DNA of 64,000 nucleotides, from the NCBI GenBank assembly GCA_012960505.1, contig DUBC01000010.1, positions 38,723-102,722 of the forward strand, written 5' to 3'. The notes beneath the pieces are model-generated. The model worked only from the letters and a program-made list of their open reading frames with translations. It ran no database searches and was not told the DNA's origin. Position numbers and translations under genes: made by a program. Positions 1 through 7,585 of this stretch are shown here, in pieces. Numbering within the stretch: position 1 is the first letter of the stretch; each line of letters begins with the position of its first letter. Origin of the DNA: Verrucomicrobiales bacterium (GTDB lineage Bacteria; Verrucomicrobiota; Verrucomicrobiia; Verrucomicrobiales; DEV007).

Positions 1-658
1 CCATGGGTTCTCGGCGGGCCCTCTCGTCCTCGTCCTCGTCGTTCGGGTCTGGAAGCTGATCGAGCAAGAGCGCTGAGATCACGAAGGGTAGGAGAAATAT
101 GAGACCGGTGGCAAACGGCATCCAGAACTCGGACACGCCGTGTTCCCCCATCAGCCATCGGCCGATGTCCTTCACGACGCCGCTGGCAAGGATAAAGGAA
201 CACGAAAGACCAGCTAGCAGCAGCTCCGAGGTGCGGCGCCCCTCTAGGTACCAGACCACTAATCCCCAGACCATCCCCAGTGGTAGACCGTTGGCGAGGA
301 GGGCAAAGATCTTGAGCTGCGGAGGCAACACTGCGAACAATAGCAGCGCGACCTCGGCGACAGCCACAAGGCCGATGAGCATGGAGAGTCTCCGGCCGCG
401 TGTCATCTCCGAACAAAATTTGATGCCCAAATACTTGGACAGTGCGTATCCGATGATCTGGCTGATCACGAACGCCGTCTTCAGTTCAATCTGTGTTCCT
501 AGCAGAGAAAGGCCCTCGAAATGGGCCGCGGAGAACGGCTTGCGGAACGCGTACATGCAGAAGTACGTGGAGAAGGACGTACCGATGGCGAAAATAACCA
601 GGACCCACGACGGCGCGCTCGTCAGCCAGCGTGTCAATCGTCTGCGCTCCCTTACCAC
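1..658 (-). CDS. DUF5690-family MFS-like membrane protein, 3' end cut by window edge
   Basis: This is the first 219 codons of a polytopic inner-membrane protein that continues beyond base 1. The reading frame starts at a GTG at 658-656. That GTG overlaps the TAG stop of the methyltransferase upstream in the pattern TAGTG, so the two are probably translationally coupled. After a basic N-terminus (VRERRRLTRW), hydrophobic segments include VLVIFAIGTSFSTYFCMYAF and LPFVISALLLDQLP. The stretch FSTYFCMYAFRKPFSA followed by ISQIIGYALSKYLGIKFCSE is what I know from the DUF5690 family, as is the end DERARREPM. The family resembles major-facilitator transporters; no substrate is known to me. GC content is visibly higher than in the genes from 1787 on. 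Family call fairly sure, function unknown. Confidence 0.75.
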   Translation of the reverse strand, partial: MVRERRRLTRWLTSAPSWVLVIFAIGTSFSTYFCMYAFRKPFSAAHFEGLSLLGTQIELKTAFVISQIIGYALSKYLGIKFCSEMTRGRRLSMLIGLVAVAEVALLLFAVLPPQLKIFALLANGLPLGMVWGLVVWYLEGRRTSELLLAGLSCSFILASGVVKDIGRWLMGEHGVSEFWMPFATGLIFLLPFVISALLLDQLPDPNDEDEDERARREPM

Positions 659-1488
659 TAGGACTGAGGTTTCCGGCCGATGACGAAGGTCGCCTGCCCA
701 TGCTGGCGGCGAAGTTCTTCCCGTCCAGCGAGGAATTCGTCCATTGAGCTGTCCGCGAGCATACGTTTAATTTCGGCCATCACGCTCGCCATTTCTCCTT
801 CTTCTACGAGAGCCCAGCTTGAGTCACCATCACGCCAATCCTGCCGTGTCGGTCCGAGTGGATCGAGGTAGGTTTCTCCCTGCAGCACCTCGTCCAGAGA
901 TACCAAGCGGCCAGCTGGCGTCAGACCCGCTTCGCTCATACCCTGCTCCAATAGCTGTAACGGAATGAACCGATGGATCAGCCGGTCGATCGCGGCGGGA
1001 ATGAGTGCGGAATACCAATACCCTTGCCGATACTGCTCGGCGTAGCAGGTTTGAATGATTAGCGTGCCTCCTGGGGCAAGGACACGGTAGAACTCTGCAA
1101 CAGCACTCCGTGTCGCAGCGAAGCCTGCGTCGGAACCATCCTCGAGGTGGTGAAGCACGTAGTTTACCACCACTCCATCGCAAGAGCCGTCTTCAATTGG
1201 CAGTTCGAGAATTGATCCCTGTTGCAACCGCAGTTCCGAAAGGTCAGCCGTCTTCGATCGCGCTGTCTCCAGCATTCCCAAGTTGAGCTCCACCCCCTCG
1301 ACCCGCGCCACCTTGCTAGCGAGGGGGGCAAGATAATTACCCGTCCCGCACCCTGCGTCGAGGACGATTTGCTCGCCGAGGGGCCGGGACCCGCAGGCTA
1401 AGGCTCCGAAGATTAACTCCAGACCGACCGGTTGGCGAGTCAGGTCATAGTTTTCGCTGGTGTTCGTGTAATTTTCAAATTTGGACAT
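658..1488 (-). CDS. class I SAM-dependent methyltransferase
   Basis: A 276-residue soluble protein with a Rossmann methyltransferase domain. Motif I is VLDAGCGTGNYL at residues 42-53, an acidic residue follows the next strand (VEGVELNLGML), and the motif IV region reads DGVVVNYVLHHLEDG near residues 105-119, followed by the usual APGGTLIIQT strand. These are the AdoMet-binding signatures of UbiE/Methyltransf_11-type enzymes; the acceptor substrate cannot be read from sequence. It has no signal peptide. Its stop codon overlaps the GTG start of the DUF5690 gene by one base, so both are probably one transcript. Like its partner it is GC-rich compared with the rest of the window, which may mean a different origin. 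Confidence 0.85.
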   Translation of the reverse strand: MSKFENYTNTSENYDLTRQPVGLELIFGALACGSRPLGEQIVLDAGCGTGNYLAPLASKVARVEGVELNLGMLETARSKTADLSELRLQQGSILELPIEDGSCDGVVVNYVLHHLEDGSDAGFAATRSAVAEFYRVLAPGGTLIIQTCYAEQYRQGYWYSALIPAAIDRLIHRFIPLQLLEQGMSEAGLTPAGRLVSLDEVLQGETYLDPLGPTRQDWRDGDSSWALVEEGEMASVMAEIKRMLADSSMDEFLAGREELRRQHGQATFVIGRKPQS

Positions 1489-1786
1489 AGTGAGGTATTT
1501 TCAATCGATGACAGGTTAAATGGAGCGGAATCAACGGCGGTGCTTTCATCACCAACTCGTTTCGCAGAATCTACAATGATTTAGCAAACCGCTCCTCATT
1601 GCAATCCCTGACTTGAGGTATTGGTTAAAACCAGCTTGTTATAAATTTCTTAAAAGAATGTGGATTACATTTTGGACTTTTCGAGTTCTTTCAACGGCAC
1701 AATGATGGAATAAATGAATAAGCTGATGAAACCCGTGCGCTTGTTTTCACCTTTATAGGTTCACCTTTCCATTCTATCATCCTCCC
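1489..1786. other. intergenic region at a base-composition boundary
   Basis: About 300 bases between the leftward GC-rich pair and the rightward enolase-family gene. I see no reading frame of note, no RNA gene and no clear hairpin. Base composition falls here from GC-rich to AT-rich. Divergent promoters for the two flanking units are expected here but no convincing -35/-10 pair stands out. Confidence 0.5.
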
Positions 1787-3033
1787 ATGGCATTCATGAA
1801 TCGGCGAAGTTTTCTCTTCTCTACAAGCATCCCTGCAACCGCTGTTTTTATGGGCGGAATCCCTCAAGGTCACAGCAAGCCCGTAGATCCGATTGGAACA
1901 TTCAAACCATTCATTCAGCGCGATCGTCTTCCGAACCCGGTGATTATAGAGTCGCTTGAATTGTATGAACGGGGTGGAGACTGGTTCATTCGTGCCCGCT
2001 CTAAAGATGGCGCTGAAGGCTGGTCCGTTGGGCATCCCAGCAAGATGGAGCTGAGCCAACACGTCTTCACTAAGGTGATTGCTCCCTACATGCGTGGTAA
2101 AGAAAAGACGCGCGAGATCTCGATCAATTGGTTGATGGGGTTTTTCTTAGCGGCAGTAATTACAAGATGCAAGGACAACTGTTCTGGATTCAACTCGCAG
2201 CAGCCGAATTTGCGATTCTCGATCTACTAGGAAAAGTCGCCAAGTGTTCGGCGGCGGATCTATTGGGCGGACAGCGACGCAAGCAGATCGATCTTTATAT
2301 CGCCAACAACCATCGCTCTAAAGATCCCCAGGAATCCTTGCGCCGCATCCGTAAATCAGTAGATAGCATCGATGCCAAAGCATTGAAGTTCAAAATTGGA
2401 GGGCGAATGAAAGTGATTGATGAGGTTCCCGGCCGCACCGAGAAATTAATTCCCATGGTCGCTGAATCTTTGGGCGAACAATGCACTCTCTACGCTGATG
2501 CAAACAATTCCTACCTCTCAGTGAAGAAGGCCATTGAAGTCGGTAAAATACTGGAGGCAAACAAATTTGCATTCTACGAGGAACCCGTGCCCTTCGACTA
2601 TCTTGACGAAACCAAACGAGTCGCTGACGCATTGGACATCCCCATCGCATGGGGCGAACAGGAGAGTAGTCAGTGGCGCTTTAAATGGATGGTTGAAAAC
2701 AGTGGCGTCCGCATCTTCCAGCCTGACATCTTTTACTACGGTGGCCTGATCCGCTCACTGCGCGTTGCTCAGATGGCAGCAGCCAAAGGCTTTGATTGTA
2801 CTCCGCACATTTCCGGCGGTGGCCTTGGATTTCTTTACATGGGAATCTACGCCGCATGCTGTCCCAACCCTGGACCTCATCAGGAATATAAGGGATTGAC
2901 TGACGATTTCCCCTGGGAATCAACAGGCGACAAGATCACGGTCAAAAACGGATCCATGACTGCACCTAACGGCCACGGAATCGGTGTGGATATCGATCCC
3001 GATTATCTAGCGAAAGCTGACAGAGTTAAATAG
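1787..3033 (+). pseudogene. mandelate racemase/muconate lactonizing enzyme-type protein, frameshifted
   Basis: Two overlapping frames together make one enolase-superfamily protein of about 415 residues. The first frame (from 1787) has a Tat-like start, MNRRSFLFSTSIPATAVFMGG, and the N-terminal capping domain, then diverges after REISIN near base 2127. The homologous reading continues one frame back from about 2128 (LVDGVFLSGSNYKMQGQ). Losing one base near 2126-2128 explains this. The barrel part keeps the expected catalytic set: KFKIGG lysine, YADANNSY aspartate, FYEEPVPFDY glutamate, WGEQES glutamate and TPHISGGGLG histidine. Intact, it would be an exported acid-sugar dehydratase or epimerase; the substrate is not readable. 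The well-preserved downstream part suggests a very recent lesion or a sequencing error. Confidence 0.75.
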
Positions 3034-3136
3034 CCAGGGCTCTATTTACAAAGTCCGTTAGGTCACTGACATCGACTGCGTGGATAGGTAAGACTAACAA
3101 GTTTGAGAGAGCTATTAGTATCGACTTCTTCATTAA

Positions 3137-4561
3137 TTATTTTGATTTGTGCCATGGAGTACGAGCATTCTTGGTGATCTCAGCGTCCAGTTCATCCATG
3201 CGGGCAGTGAGATCCTTAACCTTTTTTAAATTCTCCTTGGCCAGATTATTCTGTTCACCTATGTCCGCGATGAGGTCAAAAAGTAGAATTTCAGGGGCAG
3301 GGGCTTTCCAGTTCTTACCTGCATTTCTGGGCTTTTTTTTCTTTTTTACCAGAAGTTTCCATTTGCCTTGCCGCAGACCCTGAATATCGCCGCGCGAGGT
3401 ATAGTAAAGGAACTCGTTGCGTGGGGATTTGGCGTCCTTAGTAAGCAGAGCCGAAGCGTTCAGGCCGTCAATTTTCTGATCGACGGGAAGTGGGGTGCTG
3501 GTCAGGGCCGCGATCGTGGGCAGCAAGTCGATGGTTCCCATGAGTTCGTGGCATTCGGTCCCTGCGGGGATACGTCCAGGTGCCCACATCACGCAGGGTA
3601 CACGTTGGCCGCCCTCAAAGGTCGAACCTTTGCCGTCACGGAGGGGGCCGGCGCTACCGCCATGGTGCTTGAAGGGCAACCAGGGACCGTTGTCGGTTGT
3701 GTAGATTACATAGGTATTCTTTGAGAGGTCCAGTTCGCGCACTTTATCCATGAGGCGCCCAACCTCAGCATCGATATGTTCGATGGTGTTTGTGTAGGCG
3801 TTTAGGGGATTAGGATCGCGAACATCATCAGGAACGTAGAGAGGAATGTGGGGCATTGAATGCGGCAAGTAGACAAAGAAAGGATTCTTCTGGTTGGTTG
3901 TGATGAAATCGATAGCTTTCTGAGTGTAACGGCGAGTGACTGTGCGTTGGTCGACGGGCAGCTCCACGATTTTTTCGTTTTCCATGAGCGGGGTATTCCA
4001 CTTGGTGAGCGTGGACTCGGGGTCTTTCCAGAGCGCATCCATGCCTGGGGATCGGCCCAGAGGCTTACCTTTGTTATCTGGGTGATTCATGTCATTTGAA
4101 TAGGGAATTCCGAAGTAGGTGTCGAAGCCGTTTTTTTGAGGAAGGGTCTCAGGATGATGTCCGAGGTGCCACTTGCCGAAGGCAGCGGTCGCGTAACCCT
4201 GGCTCTTTAGGTGATCAGCGATGGTGTGTTCTGTGGGATTCAGTCCCTTAGTAGAAGATGGAAAAAGCACGTGTTGGTGCATGCCGACGCGCTTGGGGTA
4301 GCAGCCGGTCAGTAAAGCTGCACGCGAGGGAGTGCAGACTGGGGATGCTACCATGAAATTGGTAAAGCGCCGGCCTTCCTTGGCCATTCGGTCGATGTTT
4401 GGAGTCTTGATCTTAGTTGATCCGAAGCAGCCGAGGTCGCCGTATCCCTGATCATCCGTGAAGATGATAATGAAGTTAGGTTTGTCTTTGGCCGCCTCAA
4501 GGGATAGGGACGTTAAGGTAAATGCCAAGCTGAGAGAAAAGAGGAAAAGAATTCGGGACAT
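3137..4561 (-). CDS. secreted sulfatase (type I, formylglycine-dependent)
   Basis: A 474-residue arylsulfatase-family hydrolase. The start chosen is the ATG at 4561, because it gives a clean signal peptide (MSRILFLFSLSLAFTLTSLS) that a longer start at 4597 would bury. The mature protein opens with the metal-binding strand NFIIIFTDDQGYGDLG (Asp36, Asp37), then the sulfatase signature CTPSRAALLTG beginning at Cys76, which a formylglycine-generating enzyme would convert to formylglycine. GKWHLGHH supplies further active-site Lys and His, and YTTDNGPW carries the metal-binding Asp-Asn. It should release sulfate from a polysaccharide or other ester in the periplasm or outside. A truncated relic of another sulfatase lies just upstream on the same strand. 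No maturase gene is in the window. Confidence 0.93.
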   Translation of the reverse strand: MSRILFLFSLSLAFTLTSLSLEAAKDKPNFIIIFTDDQGYGDLGCFGSTKIKTPNIDRMAKEGRRFTNFMVASPVCTPSRAALLTGCYPKRVGMHQHVLFPSSTKGLNPTEHTIADHLKSQGYATAAFGKWHLGHHPETLPQKNGFDTYFGIPYSNDMNHPDNKGKPLGRSPGMDALWKDPESTLTKWNTPLMENEKIVELPVDQRTVTRRYTQKAIDFITTNQKNPFFVYLPHSMPHIPLYVPDDVRDPNPLNAYTNTIEHIDAEVGRLMDKVRELDLSKNTYVIYTTDNGPWLPFKHHGGSAGPLRDGKGSTFEGGQRVPCVMWAPGRIPAGTECHELMGTIDLLPTIAALTSTPLPVDQKIDGLNASALLTKDAKSPRNEFLYYTSRGDIQGLRQGKWKLLVKKKKKPRNAGKNWKAPAPEILLFDLIADIGEQNNLAKENLKKVKDLTARMDELDAEITKNARTPWHKSK

Positions 4562-4614
4562 GGATGAATTGAAGCTGTCCCAGGGGTGTCGAGTCAAGAG
4601 GAAAGGACGATAAG

Positions 4615-4802
4615 GTCATTTCCAGACTGCCTAATCGTTTGAGATTTGGGACGTGCACTTTACCAGGATATCCTTTGGATAATCCTGCCCAGTCATTCAT
4701 ATCATCGACGCTAATGAACAGGACATTGGGTCGTTCATCGGCACTGGAGGTTGTCGCTAGCAGAACAAAAAAGAATAAGATAATAATGAACGGCCTTTTC
4801 AT
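4615..4802 (-). pseudogene. 5' relic of an iduronate-2-sulfatase-like sulfatase
   Basis: Starting at the ATG at 4802 are a signal peptide (MKRPFIIILFFFVLLATTSS) and the typical opening of a sulfatase of the iduronate-2-sulfatase-like group: RPNVLFISVDDMNDWAG followed by VPNLKRLG. Family resemblance stops about 60 residues in, and the frame then runs into unrelated sequence overlapping the start of the next sulfatase. The Cys-x-Pro-Ser-Arg signature, the remaining metal ligands and the whole C-terminal part are missing. Some 400 codons have therefore been lost, leaving the relic about 50 bases upstream of the intact sulfatase. The relic may still supply that gene's promoter. Confidence 0.8.
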
Positions 4803-4938
4803 GTTTTTTCTCAAAAAATAGCCTAGATAAAACAAGCCACGCCTAGCGAGTCGATTTTTGGAAATGTTCTCTGTAATATATAAATAAAGGTTGGAACGAT
4901 CCGTCCACTCATGTAGAATTTGTTCCATTGGAAATATC

Positions 4939-5493
4939 ATGAAAAGTATTCTTGCCACTTTGACGCTCATTCTCGCCACGACTTGGAACATCTATGCTGA
5001 GCCATTAAAGGTCGGTGATGCTGCTCCTGAATTTAAAATCAAGAACACTAAAGGCAAGGAAATCAACCTTGCTAAACTTGTTAAAAATGGACCGGTATTG
5101 GTGCGGCTTACCTGCGGTTGCCTCGGTTGCGATAGTGAGTTGCCTTATTTTCAAGCACTACATGAAGCCTACAAGAAAGAAGGCATTAAGTTCGTCGCTG
5201 TTTTTGCTGAGCCGGATAAAAAATTCGCGGCGTATGTGAAAACAAAAAAACTAAACATGCAGTACGCATTGGATCCGACAAAAGACAGCTGGAAGATTTT
5301 TGACACTAAGGCCATGCCCAGTAATTTTCTTATCGGAAAGGGTGGCAAAATCGCCGCTATCAGTAAAGGCTGTGATCCCAGCGGTCTGATTGCCCGCAAT
5401 TTGGGCGACAAGGCCGCCAAGCTGGTAAAAGCCACGCAGGTTGACATTAAGGCTCAGGTTGACAAAAATAGGAAAAAAATCACGCCTAAGTAG
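4939..5493 (+). CDS. periplasmic redoxin (AhpC/TSA-TlpA type)
   Basis: A 184-residue thioredoxin-fold protein. The start at 4939 gives the signal peptide MKSILATLTLILATTWNIYA. The domain opens with the peroxiredoxin/TlpA pattern VGDAAPEFKIKNTKGKEINL, followed by a Cys-rich redox site, LTCGCLGCDSELPYFQ, with Cys59, Cys61 and Cys64. Cys61-Leu-Gly-Cys64 is a CxxC pair. A cis-Pro turn is visible as AMPSNFLIGKGGKIAA. It should act as a thiol-disulfide oxidoreductase or peroxidase in the periplasm; which of the two I cannot decide. It faces the neighbouring sulfatases and is probably transcribed alone. Confidence 0.85.
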   Translation: MKSILATLTLILATTWNIYAEPLKVGDAAPEFKIKNTKGKEINLAKLVKNGPVLVRLTCGCLGCDSELPYFQALHEAYKKEGIKFVAVFAEPDKKFAAYVKTKKLNMQYALDPTKDSWKIFDTKAMPSNFLIGKGGKIAAISKGCDPSGLIARNLGDKAAKLVKATQVDIKAQVDKNRKKITPK

Positions 5494-5583
5494 TAGTTTT
5501 TCTTCATCCCATCGCGCCGGAAAAACCTCACATTTTTTTTCTGGCGGGCAATTGAATCTCCCTTGCATTCATGGCTTCAGCGA

Positions 5584-5615
5584 ACCCTATTTCGTCAGTG
5601 CCATTATCATAGGGT
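5584..5615. terminator. possible bidirectional terminator hairpin
   Basis: A perfect 7-bp inverted repeat, ACCCTAT at 5584-5590 and ATAGGGT at 5609-5615, sits between the convergent ends of the redoxin and the next sulfatase. The loop is long (18 bases) and the following tract is only moderately T-rich, so this is a weak call based mainly on position. Confidence 0.3.
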
Positions 5616-5733
5616 CCTTTATTATTCTAAGTAGTCGAACTATTACCTTTTGAATCGGTGACTAAGCTTTGGGAGTAGACTGCAATGAACTGGTTAGAAT
5701 CTGCGAGCGGACGGAAATCGGGAGTGAACCGCA

Positions 5734-7068
5734 TCATGGAGCAAGATGCCATTCATGAATTCCTTTCCTTAGGCGGTTGACGATTTCTGGGTGCATTGCG
5801 GATAACTCGTTTTTTTCATGGGGATCGCTTTTCAAATTGTAGAGTCTCGTGGGTTCCTTGTCCCAGATGTGCAGCTGCTTGTAGCGCGTTGTATCCAGCC
5901 CGCTGTAGCGAAGAAGAAGTTTCCAGTCATTTTCGACACACCAGAGATATTGTAAGGTGCCGTCGGGATTGCCGGGGCTCATGTTATAAACGGAATGACA
6001 AACGCCAAAGACACGCTTGCGCTTCGCTCTTGCCTGCCTATCGAGTAGGTTTATGCCAGGCAACTTTACTGTCAATTTTAGCTCGGCAGCTGCGACAATG
6101 GTGGGGAAAAGGTCAATGGCATGAGCCAGATCCTGTGTGCGTCCATTTTTAATTCGTTCAGGCCAAGACAACATGATTGGTGTGCGGATACCCTTCTCAA
6201 AAGGTGAACTCTTAGAGCGCTGAGCATATCCTTTCCAGAGTTTTTGAGCCGGATCATCTTTGTTGGTGCTGGCGGCAGCCCATCCATTATCGCAGATATA
6301 GATAACTAATGTATTTTCCCTGATCTCTTTCTTATTCAGATAATCGAGCAGTTCTCCACAGGTGCTATCAAACCATTCGCACATCGCATAGTATTTAGCC
6401 TCATCCATTGAGCGTCCGGGCACGATATATTTTTTCAATAGCTGTGCCGGGGGATTGTGAGGAGTGTGTGGTAGGAATGGGGCATACCACGTCAGGAATG
6501 GTCGTTGCTTTTCAATGGCCAGATCAATGAACTCCTTGACTGGTTTCATTGATTTACGGCCGATCGTAAGGCCCTCATCTCCATGGCGTCCTCCCCGGGC
6601 CGGGTTCCCATGTGTCATACCATGAGTGAAGCCACCGTCTTGCCATGATCCTTCCCACCATTTGCCGGACTGATGAGCTAGGTAGCCATTATTTTTCAGG
6701 AATCTGACAAAGTTTTGATGAGTGTAAAATTGCTTACGTACGGGCACATCTAGTTCGGCTCTCCGGTTCGGTCCTTCAACATCGTTTCCCGTGATACCGT
6801 GCTGAAAGGGGTAGAGTCCGGTAAGCATTGATGCCAATGATGGGCGGCACAATGGGGCGGCTACATACCCGCGCTCGAAAACAAGGCTTTGACGGGCTAA
6901 TTCATCAAGATGTGGTGTCTTGATTTCAGGGTGACCCATGAAGCCATAATCCGTCCAGGCCTGGTCATCGCTCAAGATGAAGACAATGTTAGGGGGAGGC
7001 TTTGCTATTGACTCGAAAGTTGCCAGTGACCATGCCAGTAGGGTGAGTGGTAATAACAGCTTTTTCAT
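5734..7068 (-). CDS. secreted sulfatase with atypical signature (CRPSL)
   Basis: A 444-residue sulfatase with signal peptide MKKLLLPLTLLAWSLATFES, metal-binding strand PNIVFILSDDQAWTDYGFMG (Asp34, Asp35), and signature CRPSLASMLTG starting at Cys74. The canonical Cys-x-Pro-Ser-Arg arginine is replaced by Leu78. That arginine is part of the usual recognition motif of formylglycine-generating enzymes, so maturation may differ, although I believe this variant recurs in PVC sulfatases. SGKWWEGSW replaces the common GKWHLG, and YICDNGWAA supplies the Asp-Asn pair. The length is somewhat short for the family but the C-terminus looks complete. Substrate unknown. It stands alone, with about 200 bases on each side. 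Confidence 0.88.
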   Translation of the reverse strand: MKKLLLPLTLLAWSLATFESIAKPPPNIVFILSDDQAWTDYGFMGHPEIKTPHLDELARQSLVFERGYVAAPLCRPSLASMLTGLYPFQHGITGNDVEGPNRRAELDVPVRKQFYTHQNFVRFLKNNGYLAHQSGKWWEGSWQDGGFTHGMTHGNPARGGRHGDEGLTIGRKSMKPVKEFIDLAIEKQRPFLTWYAPFLPHTPHNPPAQLLKKYIVPGRSMDEAKYYAMCEWFDSTCGELLDYLNKKEIRENTLVIYICDNGWAAASTNKDDPAQKLWKGYAQRSKSSPFEKGIRTPIMLSWPERIKNGRTQDLAHAIDLFPTIVAAAELKLTVKLPGINLLDRQARAKRKRVFGVCHSVYNMSPGNPDGTLQYLWCVENDWKLLLRYSGLDTTRYKQLHIWDKEPTRLYNLKSDPHEKNELSAMHPEIVNRLRKGIHEWHLAP

Positions 7069-7276
7069 ATCAGATTACTGTACCCTTTAGGAGGAAATAG
7101 AGAAACCGATTCAAATACATTAACTCATCCATTTTTACAAAAATACTTTTTTCCATTTGATTGTATGGATTTTGCACCCCTTAGGGGAGTAGCTTGCGAT
7201 AAAATGAGTTTGAAAAAATACTAAAATTTCAAAGTAAGGAATTTGATTTGATGCGAGAGGCTATTAAATAAACGAA

Positions 7277-7492
7277 GTGAAGAAGGTAATATGGAAAATA
7301 CTCTTAGCCATATTATGCATATATTTTATATGCGGGTTAACGCTTACTGCAGTGTCGTGGTCTAACCAAAGAAAATACACAGTTAGGATGAATCATTTTT
7401 ATAAAGGGTTTGTCCAAATTCCTGCTTCTTATATTGGAATTAAGCTTCCTAACTGGTGGGTTATTAAATGGACAAGGCCGTTCAGAGATTAA
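7277..7492 (+). CDS. small single-pass membrane protein, unknown
   Basis: A 71-residue protein from a GTG start, not recognised. A basic N-terminus (MKKVIWK) leads into one hydrophobic stretch (ILLAILCIYFICGLTLTAV) and then a short basic, aromatic-rich tail ending NWWVIKWTRPFRD. The membrane-like profile and absence of a competing frame support a real gene. No Shine-Dalgarno sequence is obvious, so the exact start is unsure. It precedes the UGA-interrupted thioredoxin-like gene by about 90 bases. Confidence 0.45.
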   Translation: MKKVIWKILLAILCIYFICGLTLTAVSWSNQRKYTVRMNHFYKGFVQIPASYIGIKLPNWWVIKWTRPFRD

Positions 7493-7585
7493 ACTTTGTT
7501 ACTGTATCTTTTAATTAATGTACTGATAGAATATGAATTATGGGGTAATTATTGACAGTCCTATTGACTATGAAAGAATAGAGAA

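Noticed and set aside
99..683. Long open frame on the + strand near the left edge
   Set aside because: It is the antisense shadow of the DUF5690 gene. The minus-strand frame from GTG 658 gives a hydrophobic, family-like protein, whereas the + frame gives low-complexity Ser/Arg-rich sequence.
4497..4991. A 164-residue minus-strand frame over the sulfatase start
   Set aside because: Only its middle (4615-4802) has sulfatase character. The N-terminal extension and the C-terminal part are out-of-frame readings of neighbouring DNA, so I annotate just the relic.
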